64,000 nucleotides of DNA from Trematomus loennbergii (taxonomy: Eukaryota; Chordata; Actinopteri; Perciformes; Nototheniidae), in assembly GCA_012861695.1 (NCBI GenBank), contig JAAOOA010000388.1:124001-188000 (forward strand), read 5' to 3'. A model generated the notes under the pieces. The model did no database searches and was not told where the DNA came from. It was given only the letters and a program-made list of their open reading frames with translations. Below are positions 1 to 10,869 of this stretch, piece by piece (position 1 is the first letter of the stretch; each line of letters begins with the position of its first letter). The translations under genes were made by a program, and so were the position numbers.

Positions 1-1203
1 CTTCCCTCGGCTCTCGTCTGGATAACTTCCAGACCGCAGCGGCCAATCAGATCCCTCCTGAGTGTGTGGACAGGGTAACAGAAGTACGAGGCTTCACTGA
101 CGCCCAGAAGGAGGAGTACTTCAGGAGGAGATCGAGTGATGAAGACCTGTCCAGCAGAATCATCTCTCACATCAAGAGCTCCAGGAGCCTCCACATCATG
201 TGTCTGATCCCAGTCTTCTGCTGGATCACTGCTGCAGTTCTGGACCACATGTTGACTACAGACCAGAGAGGAGAGCTGCCCCAGACCCTCACTGACATGT
301 ACTCACACTTCCTGCTGGTCCAGACCAAGAGGAAGAAGCAGAAGTATGAAGAGGGACATGAGACGAGTCCACAGCAGCTGACGGAGGCTGACAGGGAGTT
401 CTTCTGAAGCTGGGGAGGCTGGCGTTTGAACATCTGGAGAAAGGAACATCATGTTCTACCAAGAAGACCTGCAGCGCTGTGGTCTTGGTGTCACCGAGGC
501 CTTGGTGCACTCAGGAGTTTGTACACAGATCTTCAAAAGAGAGAGAGTGATCTTCCAGAAAACAGTCTACTGCTTTGTTCATCTGAGCATTCAGGAGTTT
601 CTGGCTGCAGTCTACATGTTCCACTGTTACACCAACAGAGACACAGAGGTACTGAAGGACTTCCTGCAGAGACTGGCTATGAGAACAGTAACAAGTGATC
701 AGGATTACCCATCCCTGGATGTCTTCCTAAAGGGAGCCATGGAGAAATCCCTCAGAAGTGAAAATGGCCACCTGGACCTGTTTGTCCGCTTTCTCCACGG
801 CCTCTCTCTGGAGTCCAACCAGAGACTGTTAGGAGGCCTGCTGGGTCGCACAGACAACGTCCAGAATCCAGAGACTCTTCAGAGGCCTGCTGGGTCGCAC
901 AGACATCCAGAGAGCCATCAACAACCTGAAGGAGATGAGAAGTGATGAAATCTCTCCTGACAGGAGCATCAACATCTTCCACTGTCTGACAGAGATGAAG
1001 GACCTCTCAGTACATCAGGAGATCACAGAGTTCCTGAAGTCAGAGAACAGATCAGAGAAGAACTCTCTGTGATCCACTGCTCTGCTCTGGCCTACATGCT
1101 GCAGATGTCAGAGGAGGTTCTGGATGAGTTGGACCTGACAAGTACAACACATCAAGGAGGGACGACGAGACTGATTCCAGCTGTGAGGAACTGCAGGAAG
1201 GCT
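1..1203 (+). CDS. NACHT exon of copy A, partial, frame-broken
   Basis: Reads from the NACHT region after Walker B ([20 protein letters not shown] equivalent) through the winged-helix-like part ([15 protein letters not shown] at about 571-615) to the exon end at a GTAAGT donor (1204). Frames open at 66-407 and 451-945. Compared with copies B-D one base is lost near 36 (first frameshift), one in gacagggag(g)ttcttc near 399, one near 448, and more after 840. The 18-residue linker repeat seen in copy C is present here as about two degenerate units (842-925). Confidence 0.85.
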
Positions 1204-4200
1204 GTAAGTCCAGATGTGATTAACTTTATAAACTAATGTGGATCAGAAGTTTAATTATTCAAATAAACACTATAACATTTCTGCTGTTTAAATACTGAGA
1301 GCAAAATAAACCAACACTGTTCTTCTATTTATTTATAATAATAGTTAAACTGAAGCGTTTCTCTCTTCATATTGAGTGATGGAGGCGACATGTCAAACAC
1401 ATGAAGGACTCTAGAGGTTTCTCAGCATGTGATCACACCACACAGCAGGACTTACAGTTATCAGTTATTATTACTTTCTAGTAGTTTCTTTATCATTAAA
1501 CACACACACGTTTTTATCACAATGTGTTAGAGTTTAAAATCAGATCTATATCATATCCCACCAATACCAGAGTTATGTCTTAATATCATATAGTGAGAAC
1601 ATCTGATGGTATTCAGTTTAAAATATTGAAACTTTATTGGTTTGTTAACTGTGTTTGTGTGCACAATACATTTCCAGATGCTCAGAGAAACCAAAACATC
1701 CATCATTCACATCTAAATATTAATTAACATTTAAATATGTACATCTCTAATATTGTCAAGTGATTTATTTATTTCTGTTTCTTGGTAACAGTCAGTGACA
1801 GCAGGAGCACAGACATGTGATCAGATCACACTGACAACACATTACACTCTATTATCATATATTATTAAAATGGACTAACAGCAAATCTCAATCAGAACAT
1901 TGTCAAATATTTTTTCATCAAATGCTTGAGGTCATTATGTTTCCTCTTTTTTAACACATGTTGTAATATATGTGTTATTATAGACTTACTGCTGTGGACT
2001 CTCAGAGACTCACTGTGAAGTCGTGGCCTCAGCTCTGAAGTCTGAGCCCTCCCATCTGAGAGATCTGGACCTGAGTTGACTCTGAGGATTCAGGAGTGGA
2101 GCTGCTGAGTTCTGGACTAAAGAGTCCAAACTGCAGACTGGAGGCTCTCAGGTCAGTTCACTGACTGAACTTCATCTGTTTGTGTTTATCATTTTCTGAA
2201 TTTGAAAAAAATACATTAAAGTATTTTTCCACTTTTGCTAATGACTGAATATTGATCAGAATAAAGAGAAGGTGAATGTGTGAGGGAGAGAGTTTGAGCT
2301 TCCACAGACTCACTCTGTGCTCCATGAGTCAGTGGAGATGCTGTCAGTACTGATGAGCTGTGAGGGAGATGAAGGAGTTGTTAAACATCTGATCAAAGTT
2401 AAAGTTCCAGATTATCAATGGATTGTTTCTGCATCATCTCTGAGATTAAAGGTCTCCTATCATGCAAAAGTCACTTTCTGATGTCTTTTCTACATCACCA
2501 TGTGTCCCCGGTGTGTCCCGGTGTGTCCCCGGTGTGTCCCCGGTGTGTCCCCGGTGTGTCCCTGTGTCCCCGGTGTGTCCCGTGTGTCCCCGGTGTGTCC
2601 CGGTGTGTCCCCGGTGTGTCAGGAGACTCACAAAGTGTCAGGAAACAAACCCTCTCTCTTTTCCTCCGTACCCACATCTCTAAAAACGGGGGAACAACGG
2701 AGCTGATCCAGATTTGCTGCGTCATGACGGCATTACTAAATTGTGGGCGGGCTTTACACCAACGGGCCAATCAGAAATTGCTGTCAGAAACAATGAGACG
2801 TGTTCTGGAAGTAATATGGTCTGTGTTTACATTAGCATGCTAACACTCAGAGCTAACCTGTACTGGAGAGAGTATGTGTGAAGAAGCAGGAAATAAGAAG
2901 GAACTCACCTTGTGGTAAACCTGAGAGAGAGAAAGAGTTTGAGCTCCATACTGTTTCAAGAGAATCCTTGATGTGGTTTGGAACATGATATGGAGTTTAA
3001 TCACGGCAGCATTTAGCTGAGTTTCTGCTGGAGAATTCTGATCAGGCATTAGCTCCACCTCCTTTTTTTTTTAAGCTAAGGACCCGAACCTGCTCTTCTC
3101 TAACAGCTGGAATAGAGGGATATGAGGGATTTCTAAAATGCATGATCTGTTTGGTATTTTGAGCAAAACACATCATAGACATGTTTTTATATATTTGTAT
3201 ATATCTGAGACCCAGAATATATGCCTAAAGCTAGCATGATAGGAGACCTTTAAAACCCTGTTTAACTCTGAACAGATTATTAAACCTGGAGTTATTTCAA
3301 ACAGGAACTTTGTTTTCTAAAGTTACATCATGTTCTCTTTATTCAGTCTGAAGGCTGCAGTTTGTCAGAGATCAGCTGTCTGCTCTGATCTCAGCTCTGA
3401 AGTCCAACATCCATCTGAGAGATCTGGACCTGGGTACAACGCTCTGAAGGATTCAGGAGTGAAGCTGCTGAGAGATCTTCTGAGAGTCCAGACTGCAGAC
3501 TGCAGACTCTCAGTCAGTTCACTGACTCTCTGTTACTGCTGGAGATCTCATGTTTCATTAGTTATTCAACCTGATTCTTCTACATAATTAACTTACATCT
3601 ATAAAGTTGTAAATGTTCTTTTATTCATCTTTCATTTGTAGGTACTAAAGTAAGAACTGCAGAGATACATGTTGACTGATTCTTAAAGGAACTGTAATAG
3701 ATGTTAGTTGTTCAAAGTAAATCTATGTTTTTAATATTTAGTAAACGATAACGTCTGAATAAAGTTCATCTGAAAGGCAAAGCAAGTTTATTTATATAGC
3801 ACCTTTCAACACAAGGCAATTCAAGGTGCTTTACAAAAATGAAAGACATTCAGACAAAGGCATTTAAAAACAGTCATTAAAAAGAAAAGATAATAAAAGA
3901 AACATTAACAGAAAAATACATGAATAAAAAGTAATATTAGGATAAAGTTAACTTTCTGAAGAAGACATATGTTTTTGTTCCCATTCATTTCAATGTTGAG
4001 TAACACATCTGATTATAAACTGATTTGTATCCTCATCATGTTTTCTTTATTCAGTCTGTGGACTGCAGTTTGTCAGAGATCAGCTGTTCTGCTCTGGCCT
4101 CAGCTCTGAAGTCCAACATCCATCTGAGAGAGCTGGACCTGAGTGGCAACGATCTGCAGGATTCAGAGAGAAGCTGCTGAGAGATCTTCTGGAGAGTCCA

Positions 4201-5386
4201 GACTGCAGACTGGAGACCCTCAGGTCAGTAAGGGGTCTCTGCTGGTTCAGCAGTATTGTATGAACCACAGGGAGGTGTTTCTCTCACTGGGGAAACAGAT
4301 CAGTGATGTTACCCACTGACTGCAGGCTCTCTCATTCTTCCATCAACTATAGAAGGCCAGCTGAACATGCAAAGCCACACTTTAGTAATCAACTCTCTAA
4401 CAGACGGGGTTTTACAGAAGAGTGGGAAAGGTAGTCTGTTCTTATGGGATGTTTTTAGTTTCTAGCCCAGGGGTGTCCAAACTGCGGCCCGGGGGCCAAA
4501 TGTGGCCCTCGGAATCGGCCCTCAGCAAATTCTGAAAGTATAATGAAATATGGCCCACACATGAAACTTGTGCTTGTCTTGTATTGTACTTCTTAAATAT
4601 ATATGTACACATATATTACACAGTAGTATTCATGTGTTAATAAGAGCCCACCTTTAAAATAAATTCAGTCAATTAAAGCTGAAAACATTTTCTAACAAAT
4701 CTAACTTGATAAGAAAAAAGCCCAATAACTTTTTTATAACAAGCGTGAAATAAACCCTTCATATTTCCTGTAATTATAATCAATCTGAAGCTCCTGTTTA
4801 AAGGAATGAGCTGCTGACAGAATAAAGTAAACCCTCTGGAGAGCTGGGAGCTGTTTTGTTTCTTAAAGCATCTTCAAGTAACAAGCATCCTTTACCTTCA
4901 TTTGAGAGTTTCTGACTTATAACTGAACTCATGAGGCAGTAAACCTCTAGAGAGCGGCCCAGACCTTTATATATTTTCTGTATGTGGCCCTCGGTGAAAA
5001 AAGTTTGGACCCCCTGTTCTAGACCAATGACTGGTTACTTCCTGTCATGCAGCTGAGAGCTGTGGCAGGCAGTCGTAGTGTTTGCAGAGAAGATATGATG
5101 GGATGTAAAGCATGAGATCAGGACTCTGAAGCTGACTCAAAGAACTAACACTTATTTTAAACTGGATCTTAAACTGTTGGATTGTGTTCATCTCTACAGG
5201 ATCAATGAGAGAGAGACGTCAGAGCCACGATCCAGAAGACCTGTGAGTACTGAAACCATATCCTCCATTCATCAAGATATGAAACTCTTTAATGGAGCGT
5301 GACCTCAGAGGAAAACAACACTCTTCATTATTCTCTCTCTCTCTCCTTCTCCTCTCAGGTGACAGGAAGTGAAGACACACAGAAAG
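1..5386 (+). CDS. NLR gene copy A (FISNA-NACHT-LRR), 5' part outside window
   Basis: The window opens inside the NACHT exon, so exon 1, exon 2, the RING exon, FISNA and the Walker motifs of this copy are not visible. Present are the NACHT 3' half, three LRR exons (1984, 3347, 4055) and two short 3' exons (5200, 5359), in the order and spacing of copies B and D. The family is the large teleost NLRC3-like group, presumed cytosolic STAND ATPases of innate immunity. The reading frame is broken several times by single-base losses (near 36, 399, 448, 1070) that the sister copies do not share. Whether these are real mutations or consensus errors cannot be decided here. Confidence 0.8.
1204..1983 (+). 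other. Intron NACHT-LRR1, copy A
   Basis: AT-rich intron conserved in all four copies (20906-21673, 40438-41219, 58286-59067). No mobile element with recognisable ends was seen. It differs between copies mainly by 1-3 base indels rather than substitutions. Confidence 0.7.
1984..2151 (+). CDS. LRR exon 1, copy A
   Basis: Follows a TTATTATAG acceptor and ends at CTCAG before GTCAGT. Translating around small indels gives [17 protein letters not shown], then a HLRDLDLS core and [19 protein letters not shown], the ribonuclease-inhibitor-type LRR exon typical of fish NLRs. Such exons are usually near 171-174 bp; this one is 168 and has lost the N-D-L-K codons after the LDLS core, ending in an in-frame TGA. 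Confidence 0.8.
2450..3249. mobile_element. TTAA-flanked MITE (Kolobok-like) in LRR1-LRR2 intron, copy A
   Basis: Terminal inverted repeats AGGTCTCCTATCATGC and GCATGATAGGAGACCT are flanked by TTAA on both sides (2446-2449, 3250-3253). No coding capacity. It carries the 12-bp minisatellite near its left end. The same element lies at the same position in all four NLR copies, so it was there before the array duplicated. Family assignment rests on the TTAA duplication and AGG ends; a piggyBac-type MITE is the alternative. Confidence 0.75.
2502..2620. repeat. 12-bp minisatellite (CCCCGGTGTGTC)n, copy A
   Basis: About ten tandem copies of CCCCGGTGTGTC with one-base C losses in several units. Internal to the MITE. 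Gives spurious ORFs in several frames. Confidence 0.95.
3347..3512 (+). CDS. LRR exon 2, copy A
   Basis: Begins after TTTATTCAG. Encodes the [16 protein letters not shown] start, then [13 protein letters not shown] and VKLLRDLL in shifted frames. Base losses near 3375 and 3434 break the frame, and the donor reads CTCAGTCAG, one G short of the CTCAGGTCAG seen at other exons, so normal splicing is doubtful as written. Confidence 0.75.
3777..3845. repeat. Teleost dispersed repeat (tttatttatatagcaccttt)
   Basis: Short sequence resembling the widespread fish repeat around TTTATATAGCACCTTTCA and CAAGGTGCTTTACA. Class not assigned; possibly a SINE or LINE tail. Also at about 23463-23531 and 60892-60960, absent from copy C because of the LRR2/LRR3 fusion. 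Confidence 0.5.
4055..4223 (+). CDS. LRR exon 3, copy A
   Basis: Acceptor TTTATTCAG, donor CTCAGGTCAGTA. Encodes [27 protein letters not shown] then the [10 protein letters not shown] and [12 protein letters not shown] parts. One base pattern (gattcagagagaagctgctg) differs from copy D and shifts the frame after the LDLS core. Confidence 0.8.
4468..5016. mobile_element. hAT-type MITE, copy A
   Basis: Ends CAGGGGTGTCCAAACT and AGTTTGGACCCCCTG form inverted repeats, flanked by 8-bp near-identical sites TTCTAGCC and TTCTAGAC. Internal sequence is non-coding and includes the 'gcggcccgggggccaaat' stretch common in fish hAT-like elements. Present in all four copies. Confidence 0.8.
5200..5242 (+). 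CDS. Small 3' exon a, copy A
   Basis: Bounded by CTCTACAG and GTGAGT. It joins in phase to LRR3 (ETLR) and reads [15 protein letters not shown]. Length varies between copies (43, 51, 41, 41 bp), so the true frame is uncertain. Confidence 0.55.
5359..5386 (+). CDS. Small 3' exon b, copy A
   Basis: 28-bp exon between CTCTCAG and GTGAGA. In the frame of copy A it reads VTGSEDTQK and ends in phase 1. In the frame implied by copies C and D it would instead stop at TGA after CDRK, so this may be the last coding exon or a link to a further 3' exon. Confidence 0.5.
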
Positions 5387-6122
5387 GTGAGAGGTCGTAC
5401 CGTGTGAACTTTATTTATTGAGGTTTCAACACGTTTTCTGGTGTTCCAGACAAATCTGTAAGCTCAGGTTTGATTTGTTCTCAGTGTATTCATCACGGGG
5501 CGAGTTTGAGACGTGAAGAGGAGCGTGGAGGCATTTTGGAAATAAAGAAGAAGGCTGCAGCTGATGAGAGACTTCCTGTTAGCTCTCCTGTTGGTTTGCT
5601 TTTTCAACTCAAGGAGCTCAAAGACTGATTGAAAGTTGATTTGATTTGCATAATTTCTGATTTCTGATTCAATGTGAAGGAAAATTCACCTTTGAGTTGA
5701 TACAGTATATGTGTGCATATAATGCACCCTTTGGCCTAACCTGGGAGAGCCTTATGTTCACTGCCAACCTAAGGACCTCCAACATGTTAATCAAGAATTT
5801 ATTGAAAAGTTATTTGACTGATTGTTGTATATCGGCTCAGCCAGGTTATATGGGATGCAGTCTACTTACAGAGGGGTCACTCATTTTGAAATATTACACT
5901 TTGTTTTATTTTTCTTTAATTGATCATGCTCATGTAGAATGCTATCACGCTATTGGTTGTTTATAGCATAAAGAACATCTGATTTAATGTGAGGTAGGGA
6001 AATAATCATTTGAGGATAAGTATGTGTCATCTCTCGCAAATTATGTGTTAGTTTAGTGTTTTTGTCTTTGTCTTGTGATTTTCACCTTTATTTTTGAATA
6101 GTAACATTCCCTCTCGTTTCAG

Positions 6123-6254
6123 ATACTCTGACCTCCCTTCCTGGTGTGTCTCCCACTCCTGTGATTGTCGACCCCGCCCCTGATTGTTTCCCCATTACCT
6201 GGTGTATTTATTGTCCTCGTCTCCCTTTGTCCTGTGCCAGTTCGTTTCGTTCCT
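6123..6254 (+). CDS. Possible LTR-derived terminal exon, copy A
   Basis: A pyrimidine-rich tract and TTTCAG acceptor inside the solo LTR is followed by an open frame of about 43 codons (starts DTLTSLPGVSPTPVIVD, ends SFRSL-stop) in phase with the 28-bp exon at 5359. AATAAA follows at 6411. Inference only: no transcript evidence, and the identity between copies is explained by duplication. Confidence 0.3.
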
Positions 6255-6410
6255 TGTGACAAACAACCAGCATTATCAATCCAGGATTACCCCCAAGCAG
6301 AGCTTCGAGCCACGTCTTATTTAAGTATTTTTGTTGTTCATGCTCCTAGTGTTTTTTCCTCTTTAAGAGTGATTTTGTTTTTTGTACCACTATAGTTGAG
6401 CTTTGGTTTG

Positions 6411-6416
6411 AATAAA
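6411..6416 (+). promoter_or_regulatory. AATAAA polyadenylation signal in solo LTR
   Basis: Canonical hexamer near the 3' end of the LTR, followed by a T-rich stretch. It is the LTR's own signal and a candidate 3' end for NLR copy A transcripts. Confidence 0.5.
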
Positions 6417-6483
6417 ACCTTTTTTTGTTAAATCCTGTGTGAGTTGTGCATTTGAGTTCATACCCGTTTAATCAGTCGTAACA

Positions 6484-7380
6484 GTATGTGTATTTAAATA
6501 TGTAATTTACAACAGCTGTAAGATGCTTGATAAGCTTGATATGCACCTTGAAAAAGTGCTTGAATTTGACTTTGGAAAAGGTGTAAGAACCCTGAATTGA
6601 GTTCATGTTTGTTCTAATAAACTGGTTTCAATGGATTAAACCCAAAGTGGCAGAAACAAGAAAACGTCTCATATTTTCACATATTTTGTTCATATACTAA
6701 CATTTATTGACAAGAACTGACCTTGTCTTGTGAGAACTGAATGTAGAAGTATTTATAAAGTTGGGTTTTTAAGTTAGGGTCAAATACAGTTTTTAGAATA
6801 TAACATTCAGTTTCAAATTCATTGGAATTATGGGTTTGGTTTACAGCGTTAGCGCCAAATTAATGACATTACAAAAACAGCTCCAAACAAGGCTCACTTA
6901 CCGTTTCACAGAGTTACAAAACCTCATGTTATTGGAAACCACTTAAATTCTAATAAATTAAATAAATGTCGTACTATTCCGACTCAGTTTTTTTAATGCA
7001 GTTATTCAAGTTGAACAATTCTAATGAAAATATGAAAATGAATTAAAACACTTTGTTTTATTTTTCAAAATGATTATTTTCAGCACACATGCCCCAAACA
7101 GATATTGTGATCCTCCTTGAAAAAGTCTTTAAGCAAAACAACATAGATCTATTGTTGACAACTGACATGGTGGATATTAAACTCTCCGGGTAGATGACCA
7201 GAGTTTTAGCATCGTATTCAAGATTTATTGTGATTTGTACATAGTGTAAATATATCAATGAAAACCTTAGGTCACAGGCTCCTCCAACTGTGCAACACAA
7301 TAAAACAGATAGAAAAGTGCAAGGAGAGTCTATATACAAGTAATTGGAATATGATATATTAGATAAATAATGTGTAAGTT
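6484..7380. other. Intergenic tail conserved between copies
   Basis: AT-rich sequence shared with 27713-28608, 45011-45887 and 63589-64000. Short open frames here are preserved only because the whole block is duplicated. No element ends recognised. Confidence 0.6.
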
Positions 7381-7643
7381 GCAGAGATGGCAAAATGTGA
7401 TTTTATGCGGTGAAGTTGCGAAATATGCGGAAATTTGCTAAAAGTTGCGAAATATGCGGGAAGCGGAAAAAAGGTGATTCTTCTCCCACACCCTGTTACT
7501 AGGCTACTACTGAATGAAAGTGAGCCCTTTTAAAGAGTTCCTATGATAAACAAGCATACTAGAAGCAAGGTAAATGAGACGGATTCGATTTTTTGATCTT
7601 GGTGTGTTCTCTCTCGTGTGAGTTCCACACGTTCACTCTACGG

Positions 7644-9317
7644 CAGGGGTGGGCAATTATTTTTTACAAGGGGCCACTTCAGAAACTCGAGCTGTGTTGG
7701 GGGGCCGAATCAAAAATAAGTTGAACTTAATTCTGCTCAATATACCAATACTGAAAAGGTGTTTTACAGTATGTAATCATGTTCATTTCATTCTCAACTG
7801 TTTTGAAGTCTTTAAATCGCCTTGAAAAACTCACCATGCAGTGCTTCTAACATGGATGAGTACCTCTGGAGGTGATCAGCTGATGGTGTGGCTTCCTTCA
7901 GTGTTGGAAAGTGCGTGAGAATGTTGTCCTCATTTGGCTTGAGAGAAGCTGCAGCTTTCTCATGAAAGCCTTCGCTGCACTGTACATGTCATGCACAAAA
8001 AGGCCCTTGCCTTGCAGTTTGACATTTAGTTCACTCATTAGTGCAGTCACATCTACAGCAAAACCAAGGTCTGCCATCCAGTCTGCATCTGAAAGCTGTG
8101 GGATGTCGTTTCCTTTCTTCACACAGAAGTCTTGAATCTCTTCTCTCAGGTCCCATACTCTTTTCAGCACTTTGCCCAGGCTGAGCCACCTGACAGCTGC
8201 ATGGTAGGGTATGTCACGATGTTCAGTCTCACTTTCCTCCAAAAGTGCAACAAACTGTCTGTGATTCAATGCTCTTGCCCTGATGAAGTTAACTATTTTA
8301 GTTACAACATCAACAACATGGTTCATTTTTAACACTGACTTACACAACACTTCCTGATGTATAATACAATGCAAAAATACCAATTTCTGCACAGGGTTAA
8401 TTTCTGTCACTTTATCCTGCATTCTCTTCAATAGTCCAACATTTTTCCCTGTCAGATTTGGACAACCATCCGTTGTCACGCCTGCCAGCTTGTCCCATTT
8501 CAGTCCCAACTTTTCCACACATGCATTTACCTCCGTGAACAAATCACTCCCTGTTGTTGTCGCTTTCATTGACTGCATGGCTGCCAGCTCCTCCGTGATT
8601 TTGAAGTCTGTAGTTATCCCACGTAGGAAGATGAGTAGCTGGGCAGTGTCACATATTAGTGCGGCAGAGTCCAACAAACACTCCTTAATGAACTCTCCGT
8701 CCGAAAACGGTTTACTTTTTTTTGCAATTTTGTGGATTAAGACATAACTCGTCTTGACAGCTGCATCTCTGGATGGAATGTTTTGTGGAAATGTGTTGTT
8801 GGCTTTGCAGCTTAGCTATCCGACCCCTTTGCCCGCTCTTCCTCAGACAGGTTCTTGTATTTATCTGCGTGTTTGGTAGCATAGTGGCAACTCAAATTGT
8901 ACTCCTTGAACACAGCGACCTGCGCACAACAAACTAAACACACAGCTTTACCTTTCACTTCTGTAAATAAATACTTAGCGGTCCATGTCTTGTTAAAAAC
9001 GCGGCATTCAGTATCGATCTTTCTTTTGTTGCCCTTAGCGGACATTTCGAGGACTAGCCGGCCAGCATCACTCGTAGCTGTGTTCACGGCATGCGCGTTT
9101 ACGTAAATAAATTTAAAAAACAGCAGCGCCCTTTTCAAAATAAAAGCAACACAGTTAGAAAAGTATTTACGCCATGCAAGCAATACAGCTGTTTTTTTAT
9201 TTTGAAAAGGTTGCTGTTTTTTTTTCATTATGTTATAATTTATGATCAACCTCACGGGCCGGCCAAGGCCGGCCAACGGGCCGGATGTGGCCCGCGGGCC
9301 GTAAAATGCCCACCCTG
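7644..9317 (-). mobile_element. hAT/ZBED DNA transposon, internally deleted
   Basis: Ends CAGGGGTGGGCAATT and ATGCCCACCCTG, flanked by the perfect 8-bp duplication CTCTACGG (7636-7643, 9318-9325). The empty site is visible in the next copy at 51291-51298. Encodes a broken BED-finger transposase on the - strand. 1674 bp against about 2.6 kb for the related element at 46324. Confidence 0.92.
7898..9045 (-). pseudogene. hAT transposase (ZBED type), truncated and frame-broken
   Basis: Start MSAKGNKRK at 9045. The BED zinc finger follows, with CLVCCAQVAVF and H-x4-H in CHYATKH. A second open part (8677-7898) holds the RNase H-like core (GVTTDGCPNLTGKN). Compared with the 567-residue relative at 46861 it lacks the segment after the BED domain and the C-terminal hAT dimerisation domain, so it cannot encode an active transposase. 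Related host genes such as GTF2IRD2/ZBED5 derive from this superfamily. Confidence 0.88.
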
Positions 9318-9564
9318 CTCTACGGTGTTGTTTACCTTCTGTGATGCTCGAGCTGATGACGTCGCGTCATCATCACTACTTCACGTCAAGACGTGTTCAC
9401 TTTTTTTTTTCTCAACTTTGTGTGGAAAAATGCGGGGATTATGCGCCCTTTTAATAAATATGCACCCTTTTACAAATCTGCGCCATTTTGCTGATTATGC
9501 GGTAAATTATGCGATCGCATAATCGCGTTTTTCTGGAGGGTCTAAAAGTCCATCTGTCTCATCT

Positions 9565-9900
9565 GCAATGGGCGTGGCTTTATCGAAGAAGGGTAGGAGC
9601 GGCATTTCAAAACAGTGCACAAACGCTACGAGACGGAGTTCCCTCCTAACTCTGTCCTACGCTCCCAAAAGGTGAGGGACCTGAAAGGACAGCTAAATGC
9701 ACAGCAGTCCATTTTCACCAGGCCCAACAACAAGAGCAAGGCTGCTACCATAGCATCTTATCGTGTCGCACGTTCTTGCCAAACACATGAAGTCTTTCAA
9801 AGACGGCGAAGTTGTGAAAGAAGCATTCCTGGAGGCTGCCGACGCGCTTTTTGGAGACAGTAAAATAACAGAAGCATTTCAACAGGTTTTTGATATAATA
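9565..9900 (+). pseudogene. ZBED/hAT transposase fragment
   Basis: The + strand reads HKRYETEFPPNSVLRSQKVR and, after a one-base frameshift near 9770, VLAKHMKSFKDGEVVKEAF then EAADALFGDSKITEAFQQ. This is the region following the BED finger of hAT-type transposases. No upstream finger or downstream catalytic core is present. A second copy lies at 51560-51870. Confidence 0.7.
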
Positions 9901-10850
9901 AAAACTCAAGTTAGATACCGTTATTAATCAGCTGTAAGTTTTAGTTTGTTTGAACTGATTCTTTATAATTATTGTACAAAATGGTATAAGAATGCAAACA
10001 TTAAGATCTGTTCTGTTAAATTGATTATAGTCCATTATTAATTCAGGTTAAGAACTAGTGATGCTTGCATCCTATTTGAAAGGCATTTATTTTTATACTC
10101 TACTAAAATGAGGGTTTGATTCTATTAATGTAGTCTTTTTATTGCACTTTGGCAGCAGATTCCTGTGTAGCTTCAGATCTGAGTTGTCTTATTAGTAAGC
10201 CTAATTTATACTTTTGTAGCAACACTATTTTGATAATGGCAAAGAAAGGGTTCAGAGTATTTTCTTTTTTTCCTGTGTCATATGTGGCAGCACTGTTCAA
10301 TGCTTCTTGAAAACATTACCCACTGTAGTATGTGACGTGTGAATAAACTCCAACTCTGTATCAACAACACTGTTGTGTAACTTCAGTTAAATACTTGTAT
10401 GTGTGTAGATTAGAAAGAGGTAAGATAAAGGATCTGCAGTATTTTATGAAGTATTCATCGTACAAAGGTCAGTTTTATACAAGTAGAAGTGTGTATTTAC
10501 CTGGTAGTAGGCTATCAGTAATGGCTACGCCTCTCTATTTGGACTCTGAGGATTTAGCAGCCAGGTATATATTGCACAGTTTTTTAACGGCATATATATA
10601 TGCAGGGTTGGGTGAAGTGTTTTGCCCAAAATACCAAAATGCCTCATAGCCATCTATTTCAGCCCTGATTTTGGCACATCTTGTAAATTAGTTAAATGTA
10701 GCTTGTGTTTTTATTTAAGTCGCTGTTCATTGTTTGTTATATAAAGCAGATTAATGATATCCTATGGACGCTGATGTGTGGATGTTGTGTCGTCTTTTGA
10801 TAACTTTGTTGAGCTTGTTTTTAGCTGCATGTCTTTTTCTATCTCACTGA
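9901..10850. other. Upstream region of copy B, no gene seen
   Basis: AT-rich sequence conserved with 51871-52830 upstream of copy D. Contains an 84-codon open frame (10395) that does not persist at equal length in the sister block, so I do not call it a gene. Confidence 0.5.
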
Positions 10851-10869
10851 AACAAAGTCCCTGTATGTG

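Larger units (their letters stand above)
6025..6483 (+). mobile_element. Solo LTR after copy A (TSD GTATG)
   Basis: Begins TGTCATCTCTCGC and ends TCGTAACA, flanked on both sides by the 5-bp direct repeat GTATG (6020-6024, 6484-6488). An LTR of 459 bp with an AATAAA near its 3' end. No internal retroelement sequence follows. The same LTR with the same TSD is found after copies B, C and D, so it inserted before the duplications. Confidence 0.88.
7381..9543 (-). mobile_element. CGGBP1-like hAT element remnant, interrupted
   Basis: Opens with a sequence rich in 'atgcggaaat / ttgcgaaatatgcggg' and ends with the 'gcgataatcgcgtttttctgg' stretch at about 9543. The related block at 49671-51520 encodes a CGGBP1-like zinc-finger segment on the - strand; here most of that coding part is deleted at about 7571, leaving only its 5' flank (7575-7640). 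It is split by the hAT/ZBED insertion at 7644. Confidence 0.55.

Noticed and set aside
2418..2843. Cysteine/valine/proline-rich ORFs over the 12-bp minisatellite
   Set aside because: Produced in several frames on both strands by the simple repeat within a MITE.
5697..5966. 89-codon ORF (MIQYMCAYNAPFG...) repeated after every copy
   Set aside because: It is conserved only as part of the duplicated tail, is interrupted by a base loss in copy B, and has no recognisable domain or supporting splice sites.
4224..6020. Search for a B30.2 (PRY-SPRY) exon after the LRRs
   Set aside because: Many fish NLRs end with B30.2, but none of the four copies shows LDPxTAxP or WEVEV-type motifs between the LRRs and the solo LTR.
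7058..7393. Antisense 111-codon ORF, repeated at 45603-45902
   Set aside because: Lies in AT-rich conserved intergenic DNA; shortened in the sister block; no domain or codon bias.
10395..10649. 84-codon ORF upstream of copy B
   Set aside because: The sister block at 52391 keeps only 63 codons because of an indel; no domain seen.
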